From Glaciimonas sp. PAMC28666 (lineage in GTDB: Bacteria > Pseudomonadota > Gammaproteobacteria > Burkholderiales > Burkholderiaceae_D): 64,000 bases of DNA. Numbering within the stretch: position 1 is the stretch's first letter; each line of letters starts with the position of its first letter. The stretch spans positions 558,001 to 622,000 of the forward strand of contig NZ_CP070304.1 of the NCBI RefSeq assembly GCF_016917355.1, in the 5' to 3' direction. Below are positions 10,877 through 21,260 of the stretch, piece after piece. A program made the translations under genes and the position numbers. The notes beneath the pieces are model-generated. The model made no database searches. It was given only the letters and a program-made list of their open reading frames with translations, and was not told where the DNA came from.

Positions 10877-11770
10877 TTACTTTGCCTTTCCCAGCATACT
10901 AAAAATACTCGAAAAATCCAAGCCGCCGGCACCGCTCTTGCTATGGATGTCGTAAAGATTTCGCGCTAACGATCCCAGCGGAATACTGCTGCTGGTAGAC
11001 AATGCGTTTTCCGTCGCCAGGCCGAGATCCTTCAACATCAAGTCAACCCCGAAGCCGCCGCTGTAGTCTTTCGATGCAGGAGCGTTTTCCATAATACCGG
11101 GACATGGGTTATACACTTCCAGCGCCCAGTTGCGGCCCGAACTTTTTGACATGACTTCTGATAATATTTTGGGGTCCATTCCATTTGCCATACCAAGCCG
11201 GATTGCTTCGGACGTGCCAATCATCAATATGCCTAGCAGCATGTTGTTACACATTTTGACGGTTTGGCCGGCCCCGCTTTCGCCAGCGTGAAAGATGGCT
11301 TTCCCCATAATCTCGAACATCGGTTTAGCCAGTTCAAAACCGTCTGCAGAGCCGCCGACCATAAACGTCAATGTCCCCGCCACCGCGCCGCCCGTGCCGC
11401 CGGACACCGGAGCGTCAACCATGGTAAAGCCTTTTTCGCTGGCCGCTGCCGCCACCTTGCGCGCGCTGTCAGGCGCAATCGTTGAGCAATCAATGAGCAA
11501 CGTTCCGGGCTTTGCTTGCGCCAAAATTCCGTTCTCACCGAAGTACGCCGATTCGACGTGACGGCTGGCTGGCAGCATCGTAATAATTGTTTTTGCTGAT
11601 TTGATTGCGGAGATCAAATCAGCGCCGTTACTGCCGCCCCCTGCGATAAATTTCTCGACGCTGGCGGGCACCAGATCATGGCCGCTAACGCGGATTCCGG
11701 CACGCACCAGATTCAGCGCCATCGGCAAACCCATATTGCCGAGTCCGATAAAAACTACTTCGCTATCCAT
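10877..11770 (-). CDS. mmsB: 3-hydroxyisobutyrate dehydrogenase
   Basis: NAD-dependent oxidation of 3-hydroxyisobutyrate to methylmalonate semialdehyde in valine catabolism. The N-terminal Rossmann motif is VFIGLGNMGLPMALNLVRAG. The substrate motif DAPVSGGTGGAVAGTLTFMVGG and the catalytic lysine region GAGQTVKMCNNMLLG are intact. It has 297 residues, the usual size. It lies 20 bp downstream of mmsA, in the same operon, supplying MmsA with its substrate. Confidence 0.93.
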   Translation of the reverse strand: MDSEVVFIGLGNMGLPMALNLVRAGIRVSGHDLVPASVEKFIAGGGSNGADLISAIKSAKTIITMLPASRHVESAYFGENGILAQAKPGTLLIDCSTIAPDSARKVAAAASEKGFTMVDAPVSGGTGGAVAGTLTFMVGGSADGFELAKPMFEIMGKAIFHAGESGAGQTVKMCNNMLLGILMIGTSEAIRLGMANGMDPKILSEVMSKSSGRNWALEVYNPCPGIMENAPASKDYSGGFGVDLMLKDLGLATENALSTSSSIPLGSLARNLYDIHSKSGAGGLDFSSIFSMLGKAK

Positions 11771-11790
11771 ATATTATCTCCTTAGCAACG

Positions 11791-13299
11791 TTACTTCATT
11801 GAGATCGTGGTGTTGATCTGACCGCCATCATCATCGGGAGCGAACCAGCGCGCCGTTACCGTCTTGGTCTGGGTCCAGAACTGAACAGCTTGTTTGCCGT
11901 TTGGTCCAAGATCACCGAGCTTGGAAGCACGCGAACCAGTAAAGCTAAAATACGCTACCGGCACAGGAATGGGGACATTGATACCGATCTGACCGACATC
12001 AATTTCATTTTGAAATTTACGCGCCGACCAGCCGGAAGACGTAAAGATCGAAGTACCGTTGCCGTTCGGATTGGCATTGATAAACGCAATCGCATCGTCC
12101 AGGGTTTCCATCTCGACTACGCACATCGCGGGACCAAAAATTTCTTGCGTATAAATATCCATTTCAGCTGTTACGCCGGAAAAAATAGTTGGTCCTACGA
12201 AGTTACCGTCCGGGTAATCGGCGACTTTACAGTCGCGTCCATCAAGCAATAGATTAGCGCCTTGCTCCACGCCGGTTCCGAGCAAACGTTCGGTACGTGC
12301 TTTGGCCGCTTTGGACACCATCGGGCCGAGGTCTGCGGTGCGATCGCTGCCCGGACCGATCTTCAACGTGCGGGAGCGCGACACAATCTCCGGCAGCCAA
12401 TCTCTGGCTTTGCCAACCAACAGCACGACAGAGTTAGCCATGCAACGCTGACCGGCAGCGCCAAACGCCGCACCAAGTAGATTATTGATTGCCTGATCTT
12501 TATTTGCGTCCGGCAAAACGATGCAATGGTTCTTAGCTCCCATCATGCACTGCGCCCGTTTGCCAGATTCGCTGGCACGGCGATAAATATGCGTACCGAC
12601 ATTGGTGGAACCGATGAAGGAAACGGCCTTAATGTCTGGATGATCGCACAGCATGTTGGCGACATCGGGACCGCCATGGACCACGTTCAGCACGCCCGGT
12701 GGAAGACCCGCTTTTTGCGCCAGTTCAACCAAAAATAGCGACGATGAAGGATCTTGTTCGGACGGTTTTAGTACGAAGGTATTACCGCACGCAACGGCGA
12801 CCGGAAACATGAAACATGGCAGCATGACTGGAAAATTGAAGGCGGTGATACCTGCGCCGACACCAATCGGTTGATGAATGGTGTAGACGTCGACACCGGT
12901 TGCGGCGTTTTCTGCCAACTCCCCCAATTGCAACGAGGTAATAGAACACGCGTGCTCGACCACTTCCAGTCCGCGCATGATTTCGCCTTCGGCATCCGGC
13001 AATGTTTTGCCGTGTTCACGCGTAATCAGTTCAGCCAGCGGTGCGATATTCTCACGCAATAGTTGCTGAAACTTCAGCATGATGCGCATGCGCTGACTGA
13101 GCGACGTGTTGCGCCAGGTACGGAACGCCTGTTTTGCTGTCGCTACCGCTTCATCGACTTCGGTCTTAGTCGCAAACGGTACGCGCGCGACCACTTCTTG
13201 CGTGGCTGGATTGACAACGTCACGCCATTCGGTACTGGTTGACTGGACGGCTTTGCCGTTGATATATAGCGGCACGTTAGGGATGGTGAATTCAGACAT
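11791..13299 (-). CDS. mmsA: Methylmalonate-semialdehyde dehydrogenase (acylating)
   Basis: Converts methylmalonate or malonate semialdehyde to propionyl-CoA or acetyl-CoA. Aldehyde dehydrogenase fold of 502 residues with NAD-binding segment [32 protein letters not shown] and nucleophile Cys286 in [26 protein letters not shown] and the C-terminal [21 protein letters not shown] are typical of the CoA-acylating MmsA branch. The operon partner is mmsB downstream; a binding-protein gene lies upstream. Confidence 0.94.
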   Translation of the reverse strand: MSEFTIPNVPLYINGKAVQSTSTEWRDVVNPATQEVVARVPFATKTEVDEAVATAKQAFRTWRNTSLSQRMRIMLKFQQLLRENIAPLAELITREHGKTLPDAEGEIMRGLEVVEHACSITSLQLGELAENAATGVDVYTIHQPIGVGAGITAFNFPVMLPCFMFPVAVACGNTFVLKPSEQDPSSSLFLVELAQKAGLPPGVLNVVHGGPDVANMLCDHPDIKAVSFIGSTNVGTHIYRRASESGKRAQCMMGAKNHCIVLPDANKDQAINNLLGAAFGAAGQRCMANSVVLLVGKARDWLPEIVSRSRTLKIGPGSDRTADLGPMVSKAAKARTERLLGTGVEQGANLLLDGRDCKVADYPDGNFVGPTIFSGVTAEMDIYTQEIFGPAMCVVEMETLDDAIAFINANPNGNGTSIFTSSGWSARKFQNEIDVGQIGINVPIPVPVAYFSFTGSRASKLGDLGPNGKQAVQFWTQTKTVTARWFAPDDDGGQINTTISMK

Positions 13300-13395
13300 G
13301 TTTATTTTCCTTCAAATAAAAAATGGTAATTCGGAAAGTAGTGAATGCAAAAATGATACAAATTCAAACCAATACTTGAACGGTTTATGATCATC

Positions 13396-13425
13396 GCCGC
13401 CGCCGTGCTATCAGCAGTCGGCGGC
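13396..13425 (-). promoter_or_regulatory. GC-rich intercistronic stem-loop
   Basis: GCCGCCG (13396-13402, or again 13399-13405) can pair with CGGCGGC (13419-13425), in the spacer between the binding-protein gene and mmsA. There is no U tract after the stem in the minus direction, so it may be an mRNA-stabilising or processing hairpin rather than a terminator. Confidence 0.45.
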
Positions 13426-13439
13426 AAATCCCACTTTTT

Positions 13440-14657
13440 TTATTTCACGAGGGAGCAAGAAGCATCCATCGGTTTGAATGCCTGATCAGCGGGGATGGTT
13501 GATAACAATTTCAAATAATCCCAAGGGCCTTTCGACTCTGCTGGCGTTTTGACCTGATACAAATACATGTCGTGGATCACCCTGCCATCGGGACGAATCG
13601 AAGCATTCCGCATAACGGCATCATTAATAGGAATTTCACGCATCTTTTTGGCAACGATATTTGCGTCGTGGGATTTTGTCGCAGCCGCTGCCTTCAGATA
13701 ATGGTAAACACTGGAATACACCCCTGCGTGCACCATGGTTGGCTTATTGCCTTTGTCCAGCGCTTCAAAACGTTTGGCAAAACTACGCGTGTCATTGTCG
13801 AAATCCCAGTAAAAACCGTCGGTGTACACCAAGCCCTGCGCGTCCTTTAAGCCCAGTGCATGCACATCAGACAAAAACACCAGCAAAGCAGCCAGACGTT
13901 GGTCTTTGGTGCCAATACCAAACGAGCGCGCCTGCTTGATCGCATTGACGGTGTCCTGACCGCCGTTGGCTAAGCCGATCACCTGGGCCTTGGAACTTTG
14001 TGCTTGTAATAAGAATGATGAGAGATCACTGGCGTTGAGCGGATGGCGTACGGAGCCGACCACAGTACCGCCCAATCGTTTAACCACATCGCTGGCATCT
14101 TTTTCCAGCGATTGTCCGAAAGCGTAATCAACAGTCACGAAATACCAGGATTTTTGTCCCATCTTGGTTAAGGCGGCTGCCGCACCGGCGGCTTGTGAAT
14201 AGGTATCGAACATCCAATGGAAGCCGTTCGGTGCGCACTCGGCGTTGGTCAATACAGTGGTCGCGGGGCCGCTATACATTGCGATTCCACCTTTTTCACG
14301 GATCAGGCGCTGCACCGCCAATGCAACGGATGAATTGGTGAGGTCGGCGATGGCATCGACTTTATCGCGATCCAGCCATTCGCGTGCTTTGGAGGCGCCA
14401 ATGTCAGCTTTATTTTGGTGATCTGCGCTCAATAACTCTATTTTCATGCCCTTGCACTCGGCCTTCATGCAATCTTCTATCGCCATTTTGGCTGCCACGA
14501 CCGAACCAGGACCGCCCATACCTGAATACGGTCCCGACATGTCGGTCAATATACCGATCTTATATACGTCGGGAGCTTGGGCATGGACCAATGGGGAACT
14601 TGCCAATAATGCAATTGCCAGAGCAGCGAAGCTGCGCGTAAACACCTTGTAAGGCAT
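13440..14657 (-). CDS. Branched-chain amino acid-type ABC transporter substrate-binding protein
   Basis: Periplasmic type I binding protein of 405 residues. Signal peptide 1-26 (hydrophobic core FAALAIALLASSPLV, cleavage after VHA). The mature part starts DVYKIGILTDMSGPYSGMGGPG, the hallmark of the LivK/Peripla_BP_6 family. No permease or ATPase gene lies beside it, so it is an orphan binding protein. Its position ahead of mmsAB suggests uptake of a related carbon source, but the ligand cannot be read from the sequence. Confidence 0.88.
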   Translation of the reverse strand: MPYKVFTRSFAALAIALLASSPLVHAQAPDVYKIGILTDMSGPYSGMGGPGSVVAAKMAIEDCMKAECKGMKIELLSADHQNKADIGASKAREWLDRDKVDAIADLTNSSVALAVQRLIREKGGIAMYSGPATTVLTNAECAPNGFHWMFDTYSQAAGAAAALTKMGQKSWYFVTVDYAFGQSLEKDASDVVKRLGGTVVGSVRHPLNASDLSSFLLQAQSSKAQVIGLANGGQDTVNAIKQARSFGIGTKDQRLAALLVFLSDVHALGLKDAQGLVYTDGFYWDFDNDTRSFAKRFEALDKGNKPTMVHAGVYSSVYHYLKAAAATKSHDANIVAKKMREIPINDAVMRNASIRPDGRVIHDMYLYQVKTPAESKGPWDYLKLLSTIPADQAFKPMDASCSLVK

Positions 14658-14787
14658 GGTTGTCTCCTGATTATTATTAATATAGTGTGGGCGTATTCTG
14701 CATGTGCATTATTATTGGGACAATATAAAAAAAATCACAATGGCTTTGCATTTTTACAAAGCACGGATAATCTTGGAAAATATCACG

Positions 14788-15711
14788 ATGGCGACACTGG
14801 ATTGGGACAACCTGCGCGTATTTCTGGAACTGACACGTAGCCAGGGATTAGTCGATGCGGCAAAAAAACTGGGGGTAGATCACTCAACGGTCTCGCGTCG
14901 CATGCGTCGATTTGAAGAGCAAGTCGGAAGCCAGTTATTTGAGCGCAACAACCAGGGCTATACGTTGACTGCAGAAGGTCATCGATTAATCGAATACGCA
15001 GAACAGGTGGAGAGCACGGTCTATGCTGCGGCAGAAGAATTGAGCGGACATAACCGGTTGCTTTCCGGACAAGTCAGACTCGGCGCGACCGAAGGCTTCG
15101 GCACCTTTGTATTGGCACCGCATCTGGCACACTTCTGCGCCCGTCACCCCCATATCAGCGTCGACCTGCTGCCGGTACCGCGCTTTGTTAACTTATCGAA
15201 ACGCGAGGCCGATATTAGCGTCACCCTTGAACGTCCGCAGAGCGGTAATTTTGTTATGACCAAACTGACAGATTACCTATTAAAAGTATATGCAACCCCT
15301 GCTTATCTGGCCGCCCACCCCGCGATAAGTTCGATGGAAGATCTGGCCGCGCATCCGTTCATCGGTTACGTGGATGATTTGGTGTTTACGGAGCAATTGC
15401 GCTACAAGGAAAACGTTGCCCCTTCAGCTTTTCGCGCATTTCGCAGTACCAGTGTGATCGCCCAATATACGGCGGCGCGCAGAGGTCAGGGATTGGCGAT
15501 TTTGCCTTGTTTTCTGGCGCAGCAAAGCAATGATCTGGTGCCGGTGCTGGATGGACAAGTCGATATACAGCGCACATTCTGGCTAGTTGCAGCTGCGGAA
15601 ACGCGAAATGTGGCGCGGGTCGCTGCCCTGTGGACTTATCTACGCGACGTGATGGAGCCGAACCGCCCCTTTTTGATGGGAGAGTCGCGCGAGATGGTCT
15701 GGCTGGATTAA
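14788..15711 (+). CDS. LysR-family transcriptional regulator
   Basis: Winged-helix DNA-binding domain at residues 1-65 (LDWDNLRVFLELTRSQGLVDAAKKLG, then HSTVSRRMRRFEEQVG), followed by a LysR substrate domain. Start 14788 gives the usual spacing to the helix-turn-helix; an upstream in-frame ATG at 14704 would add 28 unlikely residues. It is divergent from the binding protein-mmsA-mmsB set and is its probable regulator; the inducer is unknown. Confidence 0.88.
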   Translation: MATLDWDNLRVFLELTRSQGLVDAAKKLGVDHSTVSRRMRRFEEQVGSQLFERNNQGYTLTAEGHRLIEYAEQVESTVYAAAEELSGHNRLLSGQVRLGATEGFGTFVLAPHLAHFCARHPHISVDLLPVPRFVNLSKREADISVTLERPQSGNFVMTKLTDYLLKVYATPAYLAAHPAISSMEDLAAHPFIGYVDDLVFTEQLRYKENVAPSAFRAFRSTSVIAQYTAARRGQGLAILPCFLAQQSNDLVPVLDGQVDIQRTFWLVAAAETRNVARVAALWTYLRDVMEPNRPFLMGESREMVWLD

Positions 15712-15853
15712 AGGGAAAGCCAGCCCGAAGTCGGATTGTGTGCATCAAACCTAGCCCGTCAGAGCGGATTTATTCACGGCTCCAATAGCGCTTTTTATCA
15801 AGAATTCGACGTAAAAATGATCACTCAGACCATTTCCGCACCGAGACTCATTA

Positions 15854-15881
15854 TTCCGACCGGCTCTCGATACGTTATAAT
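15854..15881 (+). promoter_or_regulatory. prfC: Possible sigma-70 promoter of prfC
   Basis: A perfect TATAAT (15876-15881) lies 113 bp upstream of the prfC ATG. The -35 region is weak (TTCCGA, 15854-15859, 16-bp spacer). Confidence 0.45.
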
Positions 15882-15994
15882 CGCGACTTCCCGGTAATGC
15901 CCAATTGCAGCGGCCGCTATAGCAGTCCAAGCGCATCTCCCATTTTTTTGACACCTATCAAGGCAAGCGACCGTAGTCGTTTGAAGCACGCATC

Positions 15995-17728
15995 ATGCAA
16001 GAACCCATTTCAGCGCAGCCGCCCGTCGATCAAGCCAATGAGGAGATTGACCAGGCAAGCGATCATGCCAACGACTCTACCAGCGCTTCCACCAACGACT
16101 CTGCCGAAGTTTCCGCTAACAACGTATCGCTTGAACAAATTGCCAGCGAAGTCGGACGCCGTCGTACGTTCGGTATCATTTCCCATCCCGATGCAGGCAA
16201 AACCACGCTGACAGAAAAACTGTTGCTGTTTTCCGGCGCGATTCAGTTAGCAGGTACCGTCAAGGGTCGTAAAAGCGGGCGTCACGCGACCTCGGACTGG
16301 ATGGAAATCGAAAAACAACGTGGCATCTCGGTCGCCAGTTCGGTCATGCAATTTGAATACCGCGATCACGTGGTCAATTTGCTCGACACCCCCGGTCACC
16401 AGGATTTCTCGGAAGATACTTACCGCGTATTGACGGCTGTTGACTCGGCGCTGATGGTGATTGATGCTGCTAAAGGTGTCGAAACCCAGACCATCAAGTT
16501 GCTGAATGTTTGCCGCATGCGTAACACACCGATTATTACGTTGATGAATAAGATGGATCGCGAAACCCGTGATCCGCTCGAACTGCTGGATGAGCTGGAG
16601 ACGGTGCTGAAAATCCAGTGCGCACCGGTTACTTGGCCCATCGGCATGGGCAAATCATTCCGCGGTGTATATCACTTGCTGCGTGATGAAATTTTGTTAT
16701 TTGCCCCAGGTAGTGAAAAAGCCGACCAGACCTTTGAAGTGATCAAGGGCATCGATAATCCCCGCCTTGACGAAATGTTCCCGCGCGAGGTTGAGCAGTT
16801 GCGGATGGAAGTTGAATTGGTACACGGTGCTTCGCATCCGTTCGACAAAGAAGCATTTTTGGCTGGTGTGCAGACGCCTGTATTTTTCGGGTCTGCGATC
16901 AACAACTTCGGTATCCGGGAAATATTAAATGCGCTGATCGACTGGGCGCAACCGCCGGGAGCACGCGATGCAACTGTTCGTACCGTCGCGCCGACAGAGA
17001 AACCATTCTCAGGCTTTGTGTTCAAGATCCAGGCCAACATGGACCCCGCGCATCGTGACCGCATCGCTTTCCTGCGCGTCTGCTCGGGCCATTTTGAACG
17101 CGGCATGAAAATCAAACATCTGCGCCTTAATCGGGAAATTAAGGTTTCAAACGTCGTGACCTTCATGGCATCGAGTCGTGAACAGGTCGAGGAAGCGTTT
17201 GCGGGCGACATTATCGGCCTGCCAAACCACGGTAATATGCAAATCGGCGACAGTTTCTCAGAAGGTGAATTGCTGCAGTTCACCGGGATTCCCTACTTTG
17301 CACCAGATTTTTTCCGTTCGGTACGCATTCGCAATCCCTTGAAAATTAAACAACTGCACAAAGGTTTGCAGCAGTTGGGCGAAGAAGGTGCGATTCAGGT
17401 ATTCAAACCGGTTTCAAGTAGTGATCTGGTACTAGGTGGCGTCGGTGTGCTGCAATTTGAGGTGGTTGCCAGTCGATTGCTGAACGAATACGGCGTAGAC
17501 GCCGTATTTGAAGGCACCAGCATCAGCAGCGCCCGCTGGATTAGTTGCGCCGATAAAAAAATGTTGGCGGACTTCGAAAGATCGTCTGCGGGAAATTACC
17601 TTGCCCACGATGCTGCCGGGAATCTGGCTTATCTGGCAAGTTCTGGCGTGAATCTGCGTCTGGCGCAAGAGCGCTGGCCGCAGATAACCTTCCATGAGAC
17701 ACGCGAACACGCGGTCAAACTTTCCTAA
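15995..17728 (+). CDS. prfC: Peptide chain release factor 3 (RF3)
   Basis: GTPase that recycles RF1/RF2 from the ribosome after termination. P-loop at residues 64-71 (SHPDAGKT), G2/G3 region [11 protein letters not shown] and [17 protein letters not shown]4 TLMNKMDRE. Domains II and III follow to residue 577. RF3 normally starts about 15 residues before the P-loop region; here there are about 45 extra N-terminal residues, rich in Ser, Asp, Ala and Asn. No alternative ATG, GTG or TTG lies in frame between them and the conserved [16 protein letters not shown], so the extension seems real, although the Shine-Dalgarno match before the ATG is poor. Confidence 0.95.
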   Translation: MQEPISAQPPVDQANEEIDQASDHANDSTSASTNDSAEVSANNVSLEQIASEVGRRRTFGIISHPDAGKTTLTEKLLLFSGAIQLAGTVKGRKSGRHATSDWMEIEKQRGISVASSVMQFEYRDHVVNLLDTPGHQDFSEDTYRVLTAVDSALMVIDAAKGVETQTIKLLNVCRMRNTPIITLMNKMDRETRDPLELLDELETVLKIQCAPVTWPIGMGKSFRGVYHLLRDEILLFAPGSEKADQTFEVIKGIDNPRLDEMFPREVEQLRMEVELVHGASHPFDKEAFLAGVQTPVFFGSAINNFGIREILNALIDWAQPPGARDATVRTVAPTEKPFSGFVFKIQANMDPAHRDRIAFLRVCSGHFERGMKIKHLRLNREIKVSNVVTFMASSREQVEEAFAGDIIGLPNHGNMQIGDSFSEGELLQFTGIPYFAPDFFRSVRIRNPLKIKQLHKGLQQLGEEGAIQVFKPVSSSDLVLGGVGVLQFEVVASRLLNEYGVDAVFEGTSISSARWISCADKKMLADFERSSAGNYLAHDAAGNLAYLASSGVNLRLAQERWPQITFHETREHAVKLS

Positions 17729-17730
17729 AC

Positions 17731-17765
17731 TGAGGGCTGAGGGCTGAAGGCTGAAGGTTGAAGGT
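17731..17765. repeat. Degenerate heptamer array TGARGGY x5
   Basis: Five adjacent 7-mers directly after the prfC stop: TGAGGGC, TGAGGGC, TGAAGGC, TGAAGGT, TGAAGGT. The stepwise change along the array suggests duplication with drift. Confidence 0.9.
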
Positions 17766-17792
17766 TCAGCTATCGACGCACTTATTCAGACG

Positions 17793-17824
17793 AAAAAAAA
17801 CGATCCGATTGGACCGTTTTTTTT
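17793..17824. terminator. Bidirectional intrinsic terminator between prfC and dctA
   Basis: A8 (17793-17800), stem CGATCC/GGACCG with one mismatch and a short loop GATT, then T8 (17817-17824). The flanking A and T runs let it serve both convergent genes. Confidence 0.85.
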
Positions 17825-17882
17825 CTTGTAAATCGATACGACAACAACGCCGTATTCGATTTCACATTCACTACGATTTAGT

Positions 17883-19214
17883 TCAAGCTTTATAAACTTG
17901 GGTATTATCGACCGCTGCGAGCTTGGCATTCTGATATTCCAGTTCCTGCTCTGGATCAACTTTACCATCCAGTTGCTGATGCAAGCGTGCCTCGTCCAGA
18001 TCGCCGGACCACTTAGCGACCAGAATTGTGGCTACGCCATTGCCGACAGTATTTGTCAATGCACGTGCTTCAGACATGAAACGATCAATACCTAGAATCA
18101 AGGCCAGTCCGGCTACAGGGACATGGCCAACGGTCGACAAAGTCGCTGCCAAAACAATGAAGCCGCTTCCAGTTACCCCCGCTGCACCCTTTGAGGTCAA
18201 TAACAGCACCAGAAGCAGCGTTATTTGATGCCAAATCGTTAATGGTGTATCGGTTGCCTGAGCAATAAAGATTGCTGCCATGGTCAGATAGATCGACGTG
18301 CCATCCAGATTGAACGAATAACCAGTCGGGATTACCAGGCCAACGACTGATTGCTTGGCGCCGAGGTTTTCCATCTTAGCCATCAAACGCGGTAATACCG
18401 ATTCCGATGAAGACGTACCGAGAACGATCAGCAGTTCTTCCTTGATGTACTTCACGAACTTCCACACGCTGAAACCGTTCAACCGTGTGACGATGCCGAG
18501 CACAACAAAAACAAATAGCAAACAGGTTGCGTAAAACAAGCCCATCAGTTTGCCCAGGGAGAGCAACGAACCAATACCGTATTTACCGATAGTGAAGGCC
18601 ATTGCACCAAACGCGCCGATTGGCGCCACGCGCATAATCAAGCCAACAATGCCGAATAATACGTGCGAAAATTTCTCGATAAAATCGAATATCAGAGTGC
18701 CACGACCGCCAAAGCGGTGAAGCGCAAATCCAAACAGCACCGAAATTAACAGCACTTGTAGAATGTCGCCTTGGGCAAACGCACCGACGAAGCTGCTCGG
18801 AATAATATGGGAAATGAAATCGACAGTTGAACCCATCGAGTTTGGCGCGGTATAGGCAGTGATGGCCTTAGTATCGATCGTCGAAACGTCGATATGCATA
18901 CCTGCACCCGGCTGAAAAATGTTGATCATGATCAAACCGACGATCAAAGCGACGGTACTCATGACCTCAAAGTACAACAAGGCCATACCACCGGTCTTGC
19001 CGACCTTTTTCATGTCTTCCATGCCAGCGATACCGATCACCACCGTACAGAAAATCACCGGTGCGATGATCATCTTGATGAGCTGAATGAAACCGTCACC
19101 CAGGGGCTTCATGGAAGCGCCGGTTTGCGGGAAAAAGTGACCAATCAAAACGCCAATGATAATGGCGGTCAGTACCTGAACATATAGTGACTTATACAGC
19201 GGCTTTTTTGCCAT
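17883..19214 (-). CDS. dctA: C4-dicarboxylate:cation symporter DctA
   Basis: Inner-membrane uptake of succinate, fumarate and malate (DAACS family). 443 residues with about eight membrane helices. Family motifs: serine-rich reentrant loop [14 protein letters not shown], substrate site [23 protein letters not shown], and [20 protein letters not shown]. Start [18 protein letters not shown] is standard. A monocistronic unit with a 396-bp upstream region and the shared terminator with prfC. Confidence 0.95.
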   Translation of the reverse strand: MAKKPLYKSLYVQVLTAIIIGVLIGHFFPQTGASMKPLGDGFIQLIKMIIAPVIFCTVVIGIAGMEDMKKVGKTGGMALLYFEVMSTVALIVGLIMINIFQPGAGMHIDVSTIDTKAITAYTAPNSMGSTVDFISHIIPSSFVGAFAQGDILQVLLISVLFGFALHRFGGRGTLIFDFIEKFSHVLFGIVGLIMRVAPIGAFGAMAFTIGKYGIGSLLSLGKLMGLFYATCLLFVFVVLGIVTRLNGFSVWKFVKYIKEELLIVLGTSSSESVLPRLMAKMENLGAKQSVVGLVIPTGYSFNLDGTSIYLTMAAIFIAQATDTPLTIWHQITLLLVLLLTSKGAAGVTGSGFIVLAATLSTVGHVPVAGLALILGIDRFMSEARALTNTVGNGVATILVAKWSGDLDEARLHQQLDGKVDPEQELEYQNAKLAAVDNTQVYKA

Positions 19215-19610
19215 TTTATCTCTCCATTTACACGTATTGTGCTTAGAATTTTTCTACTTGCAGCCCAACTTTGCTAACTTTGCACCATTTAGCGCCAAAA
19301 AGCCAACAATAGCCGCACAGCATTTTTTCCCCGGCGTACCTTTTCTTTTCAGACTTACTTCATCATTCCGGGCAATAAACCGGTTATTGAAAAAGGTGAT
19401 AAAAATTGAGAAAGTGCGCAACTTTAGCTGAACCGGACCGCATCGTTCAAGTTATTTACCGCGATATGTGGAAATCACTTAGCCTGGATCACAACGAATG
19501 TTGAGGGGCTAAGCCAGAGAATCGCATCGTTCGGAATATTGAACGACGCTGTGGCATCGAGAAAGCACTTCCCTCTTACGGGGATTCGCGTATTTATTAA
19601 GTAATAGCTC
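19215..19610. other. dctA upstream region, no gene recognised
   Basis: 396 bp between the end of the CBS-domain gene and dctA. It should contain the dctA promoter. A sigma-54-like match (GG and GC elements near 19285) has the wrong spacing. No small gene or RNA was recognised. Confidence 0.5.
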
Positions 19611-20930
19611 TTACTGCACGATCGCCGGATAGACCTTTACCAAAACGATCCGGGGTCCGTTCATTTTTTTCACGACTATATCAAATCCGTCGAAGGCCAC
19701 TTTTTGGCCTTCTTGTGGGAGATTGCCAAGCTTCGCCATGATCAATCCGCCGACCGAATCGACATCTTCGATTTCTTCGATATCACCACCCAAAATACGC
19801 TCCAGGGAAAAGATCGGCAAACTTCCCTTCCCTACCAAAGTGCCATCCGGTAGCCGCGTCCAATCATTGTCGTTCAAGCGGAATTCATCACGAATTTCGC
19901 CGACCAGGGCGCCCAAGAGGTTATCAAGCGTAATAAAGCCACGCGGAACCAGCCCTTTTTTTCCAATAATAGCGAAATGTGGCGCGCCACTGCGCACCAG
20001 CCGAAATAGCGCGAGAGCCGACATTCGTGAGGAAATATATTGCACCGGACGCAGGTACTCTTTCAAGCTATCGATCGATTTTCCCTCCTGTTGCGCAAAA
20101 AACAGGTCCTTCATGTGCACAACCCCGAGGACAGTCATACCGTCAACGTCAAAATAGGGATAACGACTGAACCGGTTACGGTAAATAATTTGTAGATTTT
20201 CATGCAGACTTAAGTTGGCATGCAGTGCAGCGACTTCATTGATTGGTCGCATCAAATCCGAAACTTCAAGCTCGCTGAAATCCAATGTCTGCGCAAGCAC
20301 ATTCCATTCATCGGGCGTGAATCTCTCACCGGAGCGACTGCTGCGTAAGATTAATTTCAACTCGTCGGCGGAATACTGCGTATCGTGACCCTGGCCCTGC
20401 GCTAAGCCAACCACTTTCAATAATCCGTTCGCACTGGCATTTAACAACCATATTGCCGGATACATCATCCAATAAAAACCATACAACGGCAATGCGCTCC
20501 ACATTCCTACCACTTCCGGATTACGAATGGCCATGGTCTTGGGTGCCAGCTCGCCCACCACAATGTGCAAAAAGGAAATCACAAAAAATGCGAAGAAAAA
20601 GGAGACACCGTGTATCAGCTCCGGGGATGTAATGCCAATCCAGCCGAAAACCGGCTCTAACAGTCCGGCAAAGGCCGGCTCTCCGATCCATCCCAGACCG
20701 AGCGAGGCCAACGTGATACCTAGCTGACAAGCTGATAAATAGGCATCTAACTGACGGTGCACCGTCGATAAAATCCGTCCCCGGGCGCCGTGTTTTTTGG
20801 CGATAGCGCGAATTCGGGTTTGACGCAACTTTACCAAACTGAATTCGGCGGCAACAAAAAAGCCATTGAGCGCAACTAAAAATAGCGCAGCAATGACTAA
20901 TAACAGGTTATTCAATGCGACTCTTTCCAA
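19611..20930 (-). CDS. CNNM/CorC-HlyC family membrane protein with CBS pair
   Basis: Inner-membrane protein of the family called hemolysin-like or CorC/CNNM, linked to Mg2+/divalent cation homeostasis. The N-terminal DUF21 membrane domain (about 1-190) starts with LLLVIAALFLVALNGFFVAAEFSLV and has four hydrophobic segments. A CBS pair covers about 205-330 (LMRPINEVAALHANLS onward). The C-terminal CorC_HlyC domain (about 345-435) contains VDSVGGLIMAKLGNLPQEG. It has 439 residues, the normal length. The substrate is not known from sequence. Confidence 0.88.
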   Translation of the reverse strand: MERVALNNLLLVIAALFLVALNGFFVAAEFSLVKLRQTRIRAIAKKHGARGRILSTVHRQLDAYLSACQLGITLASLGLGWIGEPAFAGLLEPVFGWIGITSPELIHGVSFFFAFFVISFLHIVVGELAPKTMAIRNPEVVGMWSALPLYGFYWMMYPAIWLLNASANGLLKVVGLAQGQGHDTQYSADELKLILRSSRSGERFTPDEWNVLAQTLDFSELEVSDLMRPINEVAALHANLSLHENLQIIYRNRFSRYPYFDVDGMTVLGVVHMKDLFFAQQEGKSIDSLKEYLRPVQYISSRMSALALFRLVRSGAPHFAIIGKKGLVPRGFITLDNLLGALVGEIRDEFRLNDNDWTRLPDGTLVGKGSLPIFSLERILGGDIEEIEDVDSVGGLIMAKLGNLPQEGQKVAFDGFDIVVKKMNGPRIVLVKVYPAIVQ

Positions 20931-21260
20931 AGATAGAAAGCACTAAGTATAGGCGAACGGCTGGCACGCAGTGTGTTGCGTTTCCAGACCAGGCTAAAAT
21001 AAGTACGGCGCTAACGCCTGAGACGGACGGCTGAGTCGGCAAGTTAAGAGAAATCAAAGTCCACCTGCACGTCCATGCAGCTATCGATAAACGCGATATG
21101 GCACACAACAACAATTCAAAATAATAAGTGTTTCGTTTTATAAAGCGCAAAAAAACAGCGATTTCTCGCTGCTTTTTCAATATATTGCACTGGCCCCAGT
21201 GCCGTTCCACGACGAATTTGGAAAAGGCCGTTTTATGAACGCTTCTAATAGCCCAACAAA
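20931..21260. other. Intergenic region after hemY, terminator only
   Basis: 330 bp between the start of the CBS-domain gene and the end of hemY. Apart from the terminator at 21149-21171, only an unconvincing open frame that overlaps hemY was seen. Confidence 0.5.
21149..21171 (-). terminator. Intrinsic terminator of the hem operon
   Basis: Read on the minus strand: CAGCGA, loop GAAA, TCGCTG, then T7 (A7 on plus at 21149-21155). A 6-bp perfect stem with a GNRA-type loop, about 90 bp after the hemY stop. Confidence 0.85.

Noticed and set aside
19275-19300. Possible sigma-54 promoter for dctA
   Set aside because: A TTGGCGC...GTGCA pattern is present on the minus strand, but the GG and GC elements are 11 bases apart instead of the required 10.
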